Assembly (NCBI RefSeq): GCF_900111005.1
Contig: NZ_FOFV01000010.1
Span: forward strand, 1 to 64,000
Direction of reading: 5' to 3'
Length of the DNA: 64,000 bases
DNA from: Lentzea albida
GTDB taxonomy: Bacteria > Actinomycetota > Actinomycetes > Mycobacteriales > Pseudonocardiaceae
A program made the position numbers and the translations under genes. Within the stretch, counting starts at the first letter, position 1, and each line of letters begins with the position of its first letter. Shown here piece after piece: positions 8,468 to 17,853 of this stretch. Under the pieces are notes generated by a model. That model did no database searches. It had not been told where the DNA came from and saw nothing but the letters and a program-made list of their open reading frames with translations.

Positions 8468-11400
8468 ATGGAACTGTCGCGCCGCGAACTGCTGACCCGC
8501 ACCGGCCAGGCCGCCGCCGTCGCCACCACCGCGTCCGCGCTCACGATCGGCACCGCCGCGGCGGAGTCCGGCGAGCGCGTGAAACTGACGCAGGGCACCA
8601 ACATCTCGGTGTCGCGGTCTCGGGACGGCAAGTGGCTCGCCATCGACCTCGTCACCGCGATCTGGGTCTTACCGGCGAGTGGCGGCGAAGCGCGCAAGCT
8701 CACCGACGAGCTGCAGGACGCCACGCTGCCGTCGTTCGGGCCCGGCGGCCAGATCGCGTTCCAGTCCTATCGGGACGGCAACTACCACGTGTACGTGATC
8801 GGCCTCGACGGGCGCGGGCTGAGGCAGCTGACGTCGGGGAGGTACGACCACCGCGAGCCCGCCTTCTCGCCGGACGGCAAGCGGCTCGCGTTCGTCAGCG
8901 ACCGGGCGGGCAGTTACGGCGTGCACGTGCTGGAGCTGTCCAGCGGCACGATCACGCAGCTGACCGGCGTGCCGGACGAGGCCGCGGCGCCGCAGTGGTC
9001 TGCTGACGGCAAGCGGATCATCTTCACCGTCGGCAACGCGGCGGTGGACGTGGTCTCGGTGGACGGCAAGCGTGAACGGCTCGTCACGGCGCCGGCGGGC
9101 ACGCAGTTCTTCGGCGCCGCGTTCGGGCCCGGTGACCAGCCGAGCTACACGCGGATCAAGCCGGGACAGGCGGAACTGGTCCTCGGCACGACCGCGGTGG
9201 TCACCGGGCAGGACGTGTTCGGGTTCGCGCCGCTCTGGGACGGCGACAGCGTCCTCTACACCGCCGACGGCAGGATCCGCCTGCTCGCGAACGGGTCCAC
9301 TGCGGACATCCCGTTCAGCGCCGTCGTCCCGGTGACCACCCGGCGCCGGCCGCACCGCACCCGCAACCTCACCGGCGGCCCTGTCAAGGGAATCGCGAGC
9401 CCCGTCGTGTCGGGGGACGGGAAGATCGCCTTCCGGGCGTTGAACGCGCTGTACCTGCTGAGCGGCGGCAAGGCGGTGAAGCTCACCGGCGGGAGGTACT
9501 TCGACTCCGACCCCGACTTCTCGCCCGATGGCAAGAAGATCGTGTACGCCAGCGACCGCACGGGCGTCGCGCAGCTGTGGCTGCGCGACCTCGCTTCGGG
9601 TGAGGACGAGCTGTACGCACCGGCTCCGCACGCGCAGATCACGCCGCGCTTCTCCCCGGACGGCACCAGGGTCGCCTACCTCGACCAGGACGGCCAGGTG
9701 TGGGTCACCGACCGGCAGACGCGCCGGCAGCTCACGCCGACGCTGTTCCAGCCGGGCCGCCCGACCTGGTCGAAGGACGGCGGCACCGTCGCGCTCGCCG
9801 CCGTGAAGCCGTTCTCGCGGCGCTTCCGCGAGGGCACCAGCCAGATCCTCAGCGTGGACCTCGCCAGTGGCGAGCTGAAGTACACCGAGCCGATGCCGTT
9901 CCGCTCGATCGCCACCCGCGGCGACGACGGCCCCGTGTGGTCGCCGGACGGCAGGCTCGTCGCGTTCGTCGTCGAGAGCGTCGCGTGGGTCGTCCCGGTC
10001 GACGCGAAGGGCACCTTCCAGGGCGAGCCGCGCCAGGTCACGCACGAGGTCACCGACTCGCTGGCCTGGCACGGCAGCGACGCGCTGGTGTACCTGAACA
10101 ACGGCCGCCTGCGGAAGTCCACTCTGGACGGCGGGGTCACGACGATCCGCCACGGCCTGACCTGGCGCAGGCCGAAAGCGCCCGAGCGCAGGGTGATCCA
10201 CGTCGGCGCCTACTGGGACGGCGAGGCGCACGAGCTCAAGCGCGACGCCGACATCGTCGTGGAGAACGGCAAGGTCGAGGAGATCCGGCCGCACCGCGGC
10301 AAGGCCGACGTCGACGCGTCGGGACTGACCGCGATCCCCGGCCTCATCGACGCCCACAACCACTGGCACCTGCGCGGCCGCCAGTGGGGCGCGCGGCAGG
10401 GCAACGCGTGGCTCGCGTACGGCATCACGACCGTTCGCTCACCCGGCGACCCGGTCTACCAGATGGTCGAGACCAGGGAGGCGCTGGCGGCGGGAACCCT
10501 GACGGGGCCGAGGTTCTACGCGACCGGTGAAGCCGTCGACGGCTCCCGCGTCTACTACAACTTCATGCGGCCGACGCTGGGCAAGGCCCAGCTGGACCTC
10601 GAACTGCGCCGCGCCCACGAGCTCGGCTACGACATGCTCAAGACCTACGTCCGCCTGCCCGTGGAGCTGCAACGCGCCGCCGTCCGGCGGTCCCGGGTGC
10701 CGCTGTCGAGCCACTACCACTACCCGGCCGCCCTCTTCGGCATGGACGGCCAGGAACACGTCGGCGCCACCAACCGCCTCGGCTACTCCCACACGATCAC
10801 CCGCACGGGCAGGGCCTACCAGGACGTGGTGGCGATCTTCACCGCTTCCGGCATGTCGATGACGCCCACGCTCTTCCAGTCACGCGCCCTGTACGACACC
10901 GACAAGTCGCTGGTCACCGACGAACGGACCCGCGTGCTCTACCCGCCGTGGGAGTACGAGCGGTACGTGGCCGACGCCGACACCCAGGGCACCCCGGCCG
11001 CCACCGCGTCGCGCTCCGTCCTGCGGGGATGGGTCGAGTTCGCGCTGGCGGTGCACCGCGGCGGCGGGTTCGTCATCACCGGTACCGACGCACCGCTCGA
11101 CAGCCCCGCCACCGCCACCCACCAGAACCTGCGCGCGCTCGTCGAGTACGGCTTCACCCCGCGGGAAGCACTCATGACCGCGACCCGCAACCCGGCACGC
11201 TGGCTGGGCCTGCCGCTCGGCGCGATCAAGGCGGGCGCGCCCGCCGACATCGCGTTCGTGGACGGGAACCCGTTGGCGGACGTCAAGGCCGCGGCCAACG
11301 TCCGGCAGGTCATGGTCGGTGGGGTGCTGCACGTCGTTCCCGACCTGCTCGCGCCCTACCGGCAGCCGCAGGTGCCGGCGACGACGGCGGCGCTCGACCC

Positions 11401-11473
11401 CTTCCCGTCCGCGGAGAACCGGCACTGGTGGCACGAACCGGAGTGGGCCGAGCGGGTCTGCTGCGATCACTGA
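8468..11473 (+). CDS. Tat-exported TolB-like beta-propeller / amidohydrolase fusion
   Basis: 1001 residues. A twin-arginine signal (SRRELLT at residues 4-10, then a hydrophobic stretch ending AAAES) is followed by about 550 residues of TolB/WD40-like propeller blades with repeated FSPDGKR-type turns (for example [16 protein letters not shown] and [16 protein letters not shown]). The last 430 residues are an amidohydrolase barrel: [10 protein letters not shown] holds the metal-binding HxH, then [11 protein letters not shown], and TGTDAPLD supplies the catalytic Asp region. Such fusions hydrolyse cyclic amides or peptides outside the membrane; substrate unknown. ATG at 8468 chosen because it begins the Tat signal; the same frame is open upstream but overlaps the PIN gene. 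Its end overlaps the convergent dioxygenase gene by 7 bp. Confidence 0.85.
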   Translation: MELSRRELLTRTGQAAAVATTASALTIGTAAAESGERVKLTQGTNISVSRSRDGKWLAIDLVTAIWVLPASGGEARKLTDELQDATLPSFGPGGQIAFQSYRDGNYHVYVIGLDGRGLRQLTSGRYDHREPAFSPDGKRLAFVSDRAGSYGVHVLELSSGTITQLTGVPDEAAAPQWSADGKRIIFTVGNAAVDVVSVDGKRERLVTAPAGTQFFGAAFGPGDQPSYTRIKPGQAELVLGTTAVVTGQDVFGFAPLWDGDSVLYTADGRIRLLANGSTADIPFSAVVPVTTRRRPHRTRNLTGGPVKGIASPVVSGDGKIAFRALNALYLLSGGKAVKLTGGRYFDSDPDFSPDGKKIVYASDRTGVAQLWLRDLASGEDELYAPAPHAQITPRFSPDGTRVAYLDQDGQVWVTDRQTRRQLTPTLFQPGRPTWSKDGGTVALAAVKPFSRRFREGTSQILSVDLASGELKYTEPMPFRSIATRGDDGPVWSPDGRLVAFVVESVAWVVPVDAKGTFQGEPRQVTHEVTDSLAWHGSDALVYLNNGRLRKSTLDGGVTTIRHGLTWRRPKAPERRVIHVGAYWDGEAHELKRDADIVVENGKVEEIRPHRGKADVDASGLTAIPGLIDAHNHWHLRGRQWGARQGNAWLAYGITTVRSPGDPVYQMVETREALAAGTLTGPRFYATGEAVDGSRVYYNFMRPTLGKAQLDLELRRAHELGYDMLKTYVRLPVELQRAAVRRSRVPLSSHYHYPAALFGMDGQEHVGATNRLGYSHTITRTGRAYQDVVAIFTASGMSMTPTLFQSRALYDTDKSLVTDERTRVLYPPWEYERYVADADTQGTPAATASRSVLRGWVEFALAVHRGGGFVITGTDAPLDSPATATHQNLRALVEYGFTPREALMTATRNPARWLGLPLGAIKAGAPADIAFVDGNPLADVKAAANVRQVMVGGVLHVVPDLLAPYRQPQVPATTAALDPFPSAENRHWWHEPEWAERVCCDH

Positions 11474-12342
11474 GCGGGGGCCAGCACGATGTCGAAACGG
11501 GAGCGCGCCCACGGCTTGTCGCCGAGGGCCCTCCCGTCCGGCGCCGGCGCTCCCGCCGGCTGCTCCTCGAACCGCTTGACCAGCGACTCCTTGACCCCGA
11601 ACACCGAGTCGCCGATCTCCAGCTGCGGGTCGCCCTCCACGAAGACGTGGGTGACGAGCGTGCGGAGACCTGGAGCGGACACCATGAAGTGCAGGTGGGC
11701 GGCGCGCACCGGGGAGCGGCCGACGGCGTCGAGCAACGCGCCGACCGGGCCGTCGTGCGGGATCGGGTACGGCGTCGGGGTCGTGCCCCAGAAGGAGAAC
11801 TCCCCGTTCTCGCCGGAGAACAGGTGGCCGCGGCCCGCCACGCGCGAGTCGGTGTACTGCACGTCGTAGAAGCCGTCCTCGTCGGCCTCCCACACCTCGA
11901 TCCGCGCGCCCGGCACCGGGTCGCCCGCCGTGTCGCGGACGGTTCCCTCGACCCAGCAGGGGGTTCCGGACGCGCCGCCGGTGATGTCCCCGCCGAGGCC
12001 CACCTCCGGCGACTCCTCCACGAAGAACGGGCCGAAGACCGTTGCCTCCGTGGCGTTCTCATAGGCCTCGTTGTTCACGGCGATGGTCTGCATCGACGCG
12101 CCCAGCACGTCGGACAGCAGGATGAACTCCTGCCGCTTCTCGTCGGTGATGTGCCCGACGGCGGTCAGGAACTCGATCGCCCGCGTCCACTCGGCCTCGG
12201 TCAGGCGCGTCTCGCGGATGAACGCGTGCAGGTGCCGGGTGAGCGCCTCCATCAGCTCCTTGAGCCGCGGGTCCGGGGTGCGCGCGAACGACGCGATGAC
12301 CTCCTCGGTGAGCTGTTCCTCGATGCGGTGCTGGGAGGTCAT
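11467..12342 (-). CDS. hydroxyquinol 1,2-dioxygenase (intradiol ring cleavage)
   Basis: 291 residues with the N-terminal catechol-dioxygenase helical domain (about residues 20-95) and a C-terminal beta-sandwich. The four non-haem Fe(III) ligands can be seen as Tyr in [10 protein letters not shown], Tyr in PTPYPIP and the two His of RAAHLHFMV. The enzyme would open 1,2,4-trihydroxybenzene to maleylacetate; assignment to hydroxyquinol rather than catechol rests on the neighbouring maleylacetate reductase. ATG at 12342 overlaps the stop of the reductase by 4 bp. It is the last gene of a three-gene operon. Confidence 0.9.
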   Translation of the reverse strand: MTSQHRIEEQLTEEVIASFARTPDPRLKELMEALTRHLHAFIRETRLTEAEWTRAIEFLTAVGHITDEKRQEFILLSDVLGASMQTIAVNNEAYENATEATVFGPFFVEESPEVGLGGDITGGASGTPCWVEGTVRDTAGDPVPGARIEVWEADEDGFYDVQYTDSRVAGRGHLFSGENGEFSFWGTTPTPYPIPHDGPVGALLDAVGRSPVRAAHLHFMVSAPGLRTLVTHVFVEGDPQLEIGDSVFGVKESLVKRFEEQPAGAPAPDGRALGDKPWARSRFDIVLAPAQ

Positions 12343-13343
12343 GCGACAAGCCCCTTCTGGGCAGCGGTGAGCAGGGAGATCAGGTCGTCCTCGGTGACGG
12401 GGCGGGGGTTCGACGGCGGCACGGAGGGCAGCACGAGACGGGCTGCCTCGTGGACGTCGGGCACGCCACGGAGTTGATGTGAGGCACCGATCTCGTCGTA
12501 CAGGTCGATGAGCTCGCCACCCAGCGCCTCCGTGATCCTGGCGGCCGCCTCGGGAACCGCGGAGGCGTTGAACGCGAGCACGTGCGGCAGGATCGCCGTG
12601 TGCGTGGCGGCGTGCGGGAGGTCGTAGGCGCCGCCCAGCACGTGGCAGATCTTGTGGTGCAGGCCGGAACCCGCCGACGCGAACGCCACGGCGGCCAGGT
12701 AGGTGCCGTGGAGCATCGACTCCCGGCCCTCGGCGTCGCCGATCCGGCGCAGGCCGCGGCTCAGCGCGCGCACGCCTTCCAGCGCCAGCGCCTGGTTGAT
12801 CGGGTCGGCGCGCGGTGCCCACATCGAGTCCACGCAGTGCGCCAGCGCGTTGCAGCCCGAGGCGACGGCCAGGTCCCGTGGCATCGACGCCGTCAGCTCG
12901 GTGTCGTAGACGACGGTCGCGGGCAGCACCCGGTCGTCGACGCCGGTGGTCTTGCGGGACGCCTCGGTCAGGCCCCACACGTTCGTCGCCTCCGAACCGG
13001 CGTACGTCGTGGGCACGGCGACGATCGGCAGCCCGGTGGTCAGCGCGACCGCCTTGGCCAGCCCGGTCGTGGAGCCGCCTCCGACGCTCACCAGCAGGTC
13101 CGCGCCGGACTCCGCGGCCAGCGCGCGGGCCCGTTCGGCGTTCTCCACCGGCACGTGCGGCGCCACGTCGGTGCAGTGCGCGGCAACGTCGATCTTCGCC
13201 GTCACCTCGGTGGGCCTCCTGGAGACCAGCAGCACCCGGTGCGCACCGAGGCGCTCCACCTCCGCCGCCAGGTCGTCCGCGGCCGTGCCGGTGCCGAACC
13301 GCACCCGCTGGCCGAGTGTGACGTGCTCGAAACGCGAGGTCAC
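12339..13343 (-). CDS. maleylacetate reductase (iron-type alcohol dehydrogenase family)
   Basis: 334 residues. The nucleotide-binding [14 protein letters not shown] and [15 protein letters not shown] segments and the C-terminal His-rich [15 protein letters not shown] are typical of maleylacetate reductases, which convert maleylacetate to 3-oxoadipate with NAD(P)H. GTG start at 13343 overlaps the monooxygenase stop (GTGA), and the gene overlaps the dioxygenase start, so all three are translationally coupled. It supplies the step after ring cleavage in the hydroxyquinol pathway. Confidence 0.92.
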   Translation of the reverse strand: MTSRFEHVTLGQRVRFGTGTAADDLAAEVERLGAHRVLLVSRRPTEVTAKIDVAAHCTDVAPHVPVENAERARALAAESGADLLVSVGGGSTTGLAKAVALTTGLPIVAVPTTYAGSEATNVWGLTEASRKTTGVDDRVLPATVVYDTELTASMPRDLAVASGCNALAHCVDSMWAPRADPINQALALEGVRALSRGLRRIGDAEGRESMLHGTYLAAVAFASAGSGLHHKICHVLGGAYDLPHAATHTAILPHVLAFNASAVPEAAARITEALGGELIDLYDEIGASHQLRGVPDVHEAARLVLPSVPPSNPRPVTEDDLISLLTAAQKGLVA

Positions 13344-15100
13344 GCGTTCTCCTCCCGGCTCAGCACCGTCGTCAGGACGGACATCAGCTCGGCCTCGGGA
13401 TCGGCCGGCAGGGTGGCGCCGCGCCAGGCGACGTGCTTGTCCGGCCGCACCAGCACCGCGCCGTCCTCGTCCACACCGGACAGTCGCGACCAGTCGAAGT
13501 AGAGGTCGGTGACCTCGCGTCCGGGGCCGATGACGACGGTCCGCAGCGGCACGCCGAGCCGGTCGGCCGCCTTCTGCGCCGCGTCGGCCCACGGCTCGCC
13601 GGTGATCCCCGTCAGCAGCGTGAACTGCCCGTACGGCACCAGGTCGTGGGTCGAGACCTTGCTCCTGCTGTCGCCGACCCACGCGTGCGGCAGCCGTGCT
13701 CCCGGCCAGGTCGACGGTTCGTAGTACAGCTCCGGATCCCGCTGCGGTGCCGGGCGTTCCGTCCCGTCCGGGACCACGGCGCTGGAGGTGTAGGACTGGC
13801 CCATCTCCACGCCGTGCGCGTTGAACTCGTAGTTCTTGAGCTCCATCGCTTCGCGCACCGCCGCGCGCTTGGCCGCACCCGCGAGGCCGCCGGCCTTGCG
13901 CTCCTCGATCCGCGCGTCCATCTCGGCGGCGGACTGCGAGGCGTCGAGCCCGAGCGCCTCGAACAACGCGCCGAACTCGCGCGCGGACTTGTTCGCCCGC
14001 GTGACGATCTGCCGTGCCACGGGCGCGCGTTCGTCGGAGTAGGTCTCCAGCAGCTGCGGCCCCGCCTGTCCGTTGAGGACCGCCGCGAGCTTCCACGCCA
14101 GGTTGTACGAGTCCTGGATCGAGGTGTTGGAACCGAGCCCGTTGCTCGGCGGGTGCCGGTGCACGGCGTCCCCGGCGCAGAACACCCGGCCGTGGTGCAG
14201 GCGCGTCGCGTACATGTCGTTGTTGCCCCACAACGAGATCCCGGTGATCTCGGCGTCGAGCGCCGGGTCACCGACGAGGTTGCGGACGATCTGCAGCGCG
14301 TCGTCCTCGGTCACCTCGGGCACGCCCTGGCTGAGGTCGAAACCCCACACGATCAGCCACTCGTTCCACGGCCGGACCATTCGCACGAGCCCGGCGCCGA
14401 TCCCGCCGACGTTCGCGCCCGGCTGGATGACCCAGTACAGCACCGACGGGCGGTGCCGGGTGAGGTCGGAGAGGTCGGCCTTGAACGTGATGTTCATGGA
14501 CCCGGCGACGTCCATCCGCCCCTCGTAGGGCAGGCCCACGTCGGCGGCCACCGCGGACCGCGCGCCGTCCGCGCCGATCAGGTACTTCGCCCGGATCTGG
14601 TACTCGGACCCGGTCAGCCGGTCGAGCACCCGCACGGTCACGCCGTCGGAGTCCTGCTCGTGGCCCAGGTACTCGGTGCTGAACTGCGTGCGCGTGCCCC
14701 GCTCGACGGCGTTGCGGACGAGGATCGGCTCCAGGTAGTTCTGCGGGATGTCGCAGTTGAGCGACGGCGACGCGAGCACGTGGTCGGCGTGCCGCGCCGG
14801 GTGGTTGCCCCACGTGAGGATGCGGCCGATCTCCTCGCCGGTGATGGAGGTGCAGAACACCGTGTCGCCGATCAGGTGGTGCGGTGTGGCGTCGGCGAGC
14901 ACCTGGTCCTCGACACCGACGTCGCGGAGGATCTCCATCGTGCGCTGGTTGGTGATGTGTGCGCGAGGGGTGTTCGCGGTCCACCGGTACTTGGTGATCA
15001 TGATGTTCGGAACGCCCAGGGTGGACAGGAACAGCGCTGCGGAGGCCCCGGCCGGGCCCGACCCGATGATCACCACATCGGTCTCGACGATCGTCACCAT
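13340..15100 (-). CDS. FAD-dependent aromatic monooxygenase, resorcinol/phenol hydroxylase type
   Basis: 586 residues, class A flavoprotein hydroxylase. [16 protein letters not shown] near residue 10 is the FAD-binding GxGxx[18 protein letters not shown] the DG motif, and [16 protein letters not shown] the GD motif near residue 310. A thioredoxin-like C-terminal domain (residues about 430-586) is present as in phenol 2-monooxygenase and 2,4-dichlorophenol hydroxylase. Placed first in an operon with maleylacetate reductase and hydroxyquinol dioxygenase, it most likely makes hydroxyquinol from resorcinol or a related phenol. ATG at 15100 begins MVTIVETDV; earlier in-frame starts (to 15151) would add a poorly conserved extension. 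Confidence 0.88.
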   Translation of the reverse strand: MVTIVETDVVIIGSGPAGASAALFLSTLGVPNIMITKYRWTANTPRAHITNQRTMEILRDVGVEDQVLADATPHHLIGDTVFCTSITGEEIGRILTWGNHPARHADHVLASPSLNCDIPQNYLEPILVRNAVERGTRTQFSTEYLGHEQDSDGVTVRVLDRLTGSEYQIRAKYLIGADGARSAVAADVGLPYEGRMDVAGSMNITFKADLSDLTRHRPSVLYWVIQPGANVGGIGAGLVRMVRPWNEWLIVWGFDLSQGVPEVTEDDALQIVRNLVGDPALDAEITGISLWGNNDMYATRLHHGRVFCAGDAVHRHPPSNGLGSNTSIQDSYNLAWKLAAVLNGQAGPQLLETYSDERAPVARQIVTRANKSAREFGALFEALGLDASQSAAEMDARIEERKAGGLAGAAKRAAVREAMELKNYEFNAHGVEMGQSYTSSAVVPDGTERPAPQRDPELYYEPSTWPGARLPHAWVGDSRSKVSTHDLVPYGQFTLLTGITGEPWADAAQKAADRLGVPLRTVVIGPGREVTDLYFDWSRLSGVDEDGAVLVRPDKHVAWRGATLPADPEAELMSVLTTVLSREENA

Positions 15101-15172
15101 GCCGGACACCGTGACAGCCGCTCCGGTGCCGGGAGGGGCGCGCGTGCGCATGGGGCGGAAACAGGCAAAAAC

Positions 15173-16060
15173 TCAGGACCGCAGCGCCGCCCGGTCCTGC
15201 CGGGGAGTGGTGCCGAAGCGCGCCCGGTAGGTGCGCGAGAAGTGCGCCTGCGACACGAACCCGGTCCGCGCGGCCACCTCGGCCAGCGGGATCGGCTCGC
15301 CGAGCAGCCGCCGTGCCGCGTCGAGCCGTGCGTGGAGGATCGCCTGCGGCACGCTCTGCCCCGACTTCGCGAACAACCGTGACAGGTGGCGGTCCGAGTA
15401 CCCGATGGCCTCGGCGATCCGCTGCGCGCACAACTCCTGCTCGTGCAGGTGGGCCTCGATGAAGGCGTGGGCGGCGGCCAGGTCCGCGCTGGGGGAGCGG
15501 GTGCCCAGCACCGCGTCCAGCAACGCCGTGGCGGTGCGTTCGAGCCCCTCCCAGTCGGCGGGCCCGCGCAACGCGCCCGCCAGCGCCGCCACCAACGCCC
15601 GTGCGTGCGCGTCATCCCGGAAGCTGAACGTTCGCGGCCGTACCGGACCACGCCGCGGCGCCTTGAGCACGAGCTCGGTCAGCCCGGCGGAGAACTCGCG
15701 GCGGAACGGCCGGTCACCGTCCAGCACCAGGGCCTGGCCGGGGACGACCAGCTCACTGCCGCCCCGGTGCTCGAGGCGGCTCTCGCCGGCGAGCATGAAG
15801 TAGACGACCACCCCGTCGGCGGGGTGCTCGGCGATCTGCCGGACGTCGCGTTCGACGGCGTGCGGCGACCCGCTGACGCGCGCCACGTGCAGGCGGGGGA
15901 GCGCGAGGTTGACCTCGGTGCCCTCGAACGGCCGGTCGGCCTCGACCCGCAGCCCCACCAACGCGCGGGCGTTGTGCTCCTCCCACCCGGCGAGCCTGCG
16001 GGCGCCGGGCAGGTCGTGCGTCCGGAACCTGGTGAGGCCGGGCGGGTGCACGAGTGCCAT
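15173..16060 (-). CDS. AraC-family transcriptional regulator
   Basis: 295 residues. An N-terminal sensor half of about 190 residues (cupin-like, with an AraC-binding-like VVYFMLAGESRLEHRG) is followed by a C-terminal double helix-turn-helix: AQRIAEAIGYSDRHLSRLF and LAEVAARTGFVSQAHFSRTY. It lies 72 bases upstream of and in the same direction as the phenol-type monooxygenase operon, so it is the likely activator of hydroxyquinol-pathway genes in response to an aromatic. ATG at 16060; the frame stays open far upstream only because the adjoining sequence is low in A. Confidence 0.88.
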   Translation of the reverse strand: MALVHPPGLTRFRTHDLPGARRLAGWEEHNARALVGLRVEADRPFEGTEVNLALPRLHVARVSGSPHAVERDVRQIAEHPADGVVVYFMLAGESRLEHRGGSELVVPGQALVLDGDRPFRREFSAGLTELVLKAPRRGPVRPRTFSFRDDAHARALVAALAGALRGPADWEGLERTATALLDAVLGTRSPSADLAAAHAFIEAHLHEQELCAQRIAEAIGYSDRHLSRLFAKSGQSVPQAILHARLDAARRLLGEPIPLAEVAARTGFVSQAHFSRTYRARFGTTPRQDRAALRS

Positions 16061-16428
16061 TCGTTCACGGTAACCCGGCGGCGGAGGTGCGGCGGGTGGG
16101 TGCGGTGTGCCGGGCGGGTCTGGTGTGGCTGGGTGGCGGTGCGGCCGGGTGGGTGTGGCTGGGTTGCGTGTGGTGTGGCTGGGGAGGTGGTGTGCCGTGC
16201 GGGTGCGGTGCGGCGGCGGTGCGTGTGCCCGGCGGAGGTGGGGCGGGCGGGTCCGGTGTGGCGACCGGCTGCGGTGTGGGTGGGTGGCGGCGAGGCGGGC
16301 GGGTCCGCTGTGCCGGACGTGCGCGGTGCGGCTGGCGGTCGCCGTCTGCCGGATCGATGCGATGTGGCGGGCGGCCCGCGTGAAAACGGAGCGCGCTCCC
16401 GCGGTGCGCGCCGACGCCGGAACCGCAC
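16061..16428. repeat. G/T-skewed low-complexity intergenic stretch
   Basis: About 370 bases with no convincing gene. From 16085 to about 16360 the + strand is almost free of A and made of imperfect GGTGTGGCTGGGTGGCGGTG-like units, with many runs of three or more G spaced by short loops. It separates the AraC gene from the NUDIX gene, both transcribed leftwards, so the C/A-rich strand would be the transcribed 5' leader. The strand asymmetry could support G-quadruplexes. Confidence 0.6.
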
Positions 16429-16863
16429 CTACCAGCCGAGCACGCCCAGCGACTCCCCGGCCAGGTGCCCCGCGATCCCCGCCGCCGAGTACCCGATGAT
16501 GTCCGTCGGCAGCGCGTCCACCCCGAACCACCCCAGCTCCGAGCACTTCTCCGGCTCGCGGTTCACCGGCTCGCCGCTCCACCGCCGCACCTCGAAGTAC
16601 AGCCCGAGCCGCGGCTCCACCCCGGACCCGTTGGCGTGCACCGTGTGCACGTGCCGCAGGTCGGCGTGCTCGATCACCACGCCGATCTCCTCCAGCGCCT
16701 CGCGCGCGGCGGCGTCGAGCACCGACTCGCCCGCGTCGAGCTTGCCGGACGGCAGGTGCCACCGGCCGTCGAAGCGGGGGTCGGTGTCGCGGCGGCGGCT
16801 GAGCAGCACCTCGTCGTCGCGGACGAGCATCACGTGGACGTCGATCAGGTGGCGGTCGGCCAT
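16429..16863 (-). CDS. NUDIX hydrolase
   Basis: 144 residues with a complete Nudix box, GKLDAGESVLDAAAREALEEIG at about residues 40-61, matching GX5EX7REUXEEXGU. The family hydrolyses nucleoside diphosphates linked to other moieties (NDP-X), acting in pool sanitation or nucleotide-sugar turnover; the substrate is not evident. ATG at 16863. It is divergent from the phosphotransferase gene at 16918 with 54 bases between, so the two promoters overlap or share a region. Confidence 0.9.
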   Translation of the reverse strand: MADRHLIDVHVMLVRDDEVLLSRRRDTDPRFDGRWHLPSGKLDAGESVLDAAAREALEEIGVVIEHADLRHVHTVHANGSGVEPRLGLYFEVRRWSGEPVNREPEKCSELGWFGVDALPTDIIGYSAAGIAGHLAGESLGVLGW

Positions 16864-16917
16864 GGGGCCACCGTAAATGATCTGCGATCGGCCCCGCCGT
16901 CGTGACACGATCGTGCC

Positions 16918-17853
16918 ATGACAGCCTTCGCGACCCCTGAAGACATCGCCGCACGCACCGAGGCGGCCAAGGAGGCCGCTGTGGCGGCGGGTCGCGAGCT
17001 CGGCCTGGAGATCGGCGAGGGCGCGGTGCTCTACGAACTGTTCTCCGTCGTCGTGCACCTCGCGCCCTCGACGGTCGTGGCGCGCGTCCCGACCGTCCTG
17101 CCGCACACCACGACCCCCGAGTCGCTGGCCCGGCGCCAGCAGCAGGAGCTCGACGTCGCGCAGTGGCTGCACGACCAGGGCACCCCGGTGATCCCGCCGA
17201 GCTCCCTCGTGCCCCGCGAACCGGTGCGGCGTGACGGTTTCTCCATCACTTTCTGGCCGTTCACCGACGAGGACAAGTCGCAGGAACCCGACTACGTCAA
17301 GAACTCCGAGCTGACCGCGGACCTGCACAAGGCGCTGGAGGACTACCCCGGCGAGCTCGACTTCCTGTCGTCGGCCGAACCCCGGTTCGTGCGCGAGGGC
17401 CTCGAACGGCTCGAAGGCCTGGACATCGTCACGTCCGAGGACCTGCGCAGGGCACGCGCCGAGTGGGAGGTCCTGGAACCGCTCGTCAGCTCCGAAGCGG
17501 CGTTCCGGCAGCGGTTCCCGGGCATCGGCCTGCAGCCGATCCACGGGGACTCGCCGCCCGCCAACATCTTCGCGAGCACGAAAGGCCCGCTGTTCTCCGA
17601 CTTCGAGCTCATCACGTACGGGCCGGTCGAGTGGGACCTCGGTGGCCTCGGACCGGAGTACGAAGCCGCCTACAACCGGGGCGCTCGCAAGAACGGGCTG
17701 CGCGAGCTCGACAGGGACGTGCTCCGGTTCGTCAACGCCGTTGGCGCCATCCGGGTCATCGCGTACCTGTCGGTCGCGGACCAGTTGCCCGCCATGGTCG
17801 ACTTCATGCAGCCGTTCATCGACCAGTGGCGGGACACCGACGTCTACGCGTGA
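16918..17853 (+). CDS. APH-family phosphotransferase
   Basis: 311 residues of the aminoglycoside-phosphotransferase/choline-kinase fold. The catalytic loop reads IHGDSPPANIF near residue 205, and the metal-binding segment is FSDFELITYGPVEWDLGG, giving the HGDxxxxN and DFE pattern of the family. There is no flanking resistance context, and such enzymes phosphorylate antibiotics, homoserine or other small alcohols. ATG start at 16918. The 3' end overlaps the convergent GGDEF-EAL gene by 10 bp. Substrate unknown. Confidence 0.8.
   Translation: MTAFATPEDIAARTEAAKEAAVAAGRELGLEIGEGAVLYELFSVVVHLAPSTVVARVPTVLPHTTTPESLARRQQQELDVAQWLHDQGTPVIPPSSLVPREPVRRDGFSITFWPFTDEDKSQEPDYVKNSELTADLHKALEDYPGELDFLSSAEPRFVREGLERLEGLDIVTSEDLRRARAEWEVLEPLVSSEAAFRQRFPGIGLQPIHGDSPPANIFASTKGPLFSDFELITYGPVEWDLGGLGPEYEAAYNRGARKNGLRELDRDVLRFVNAVGAIRVIAYLSVADQLPAMVDFMQPFIDQWRDTDVYA

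Noticed and set aside
16918..17853. Antibiotic resistance phosphotransferase
   Set aside because: Only the general APH fold is visible; no resistance context, so the substrate is left open.
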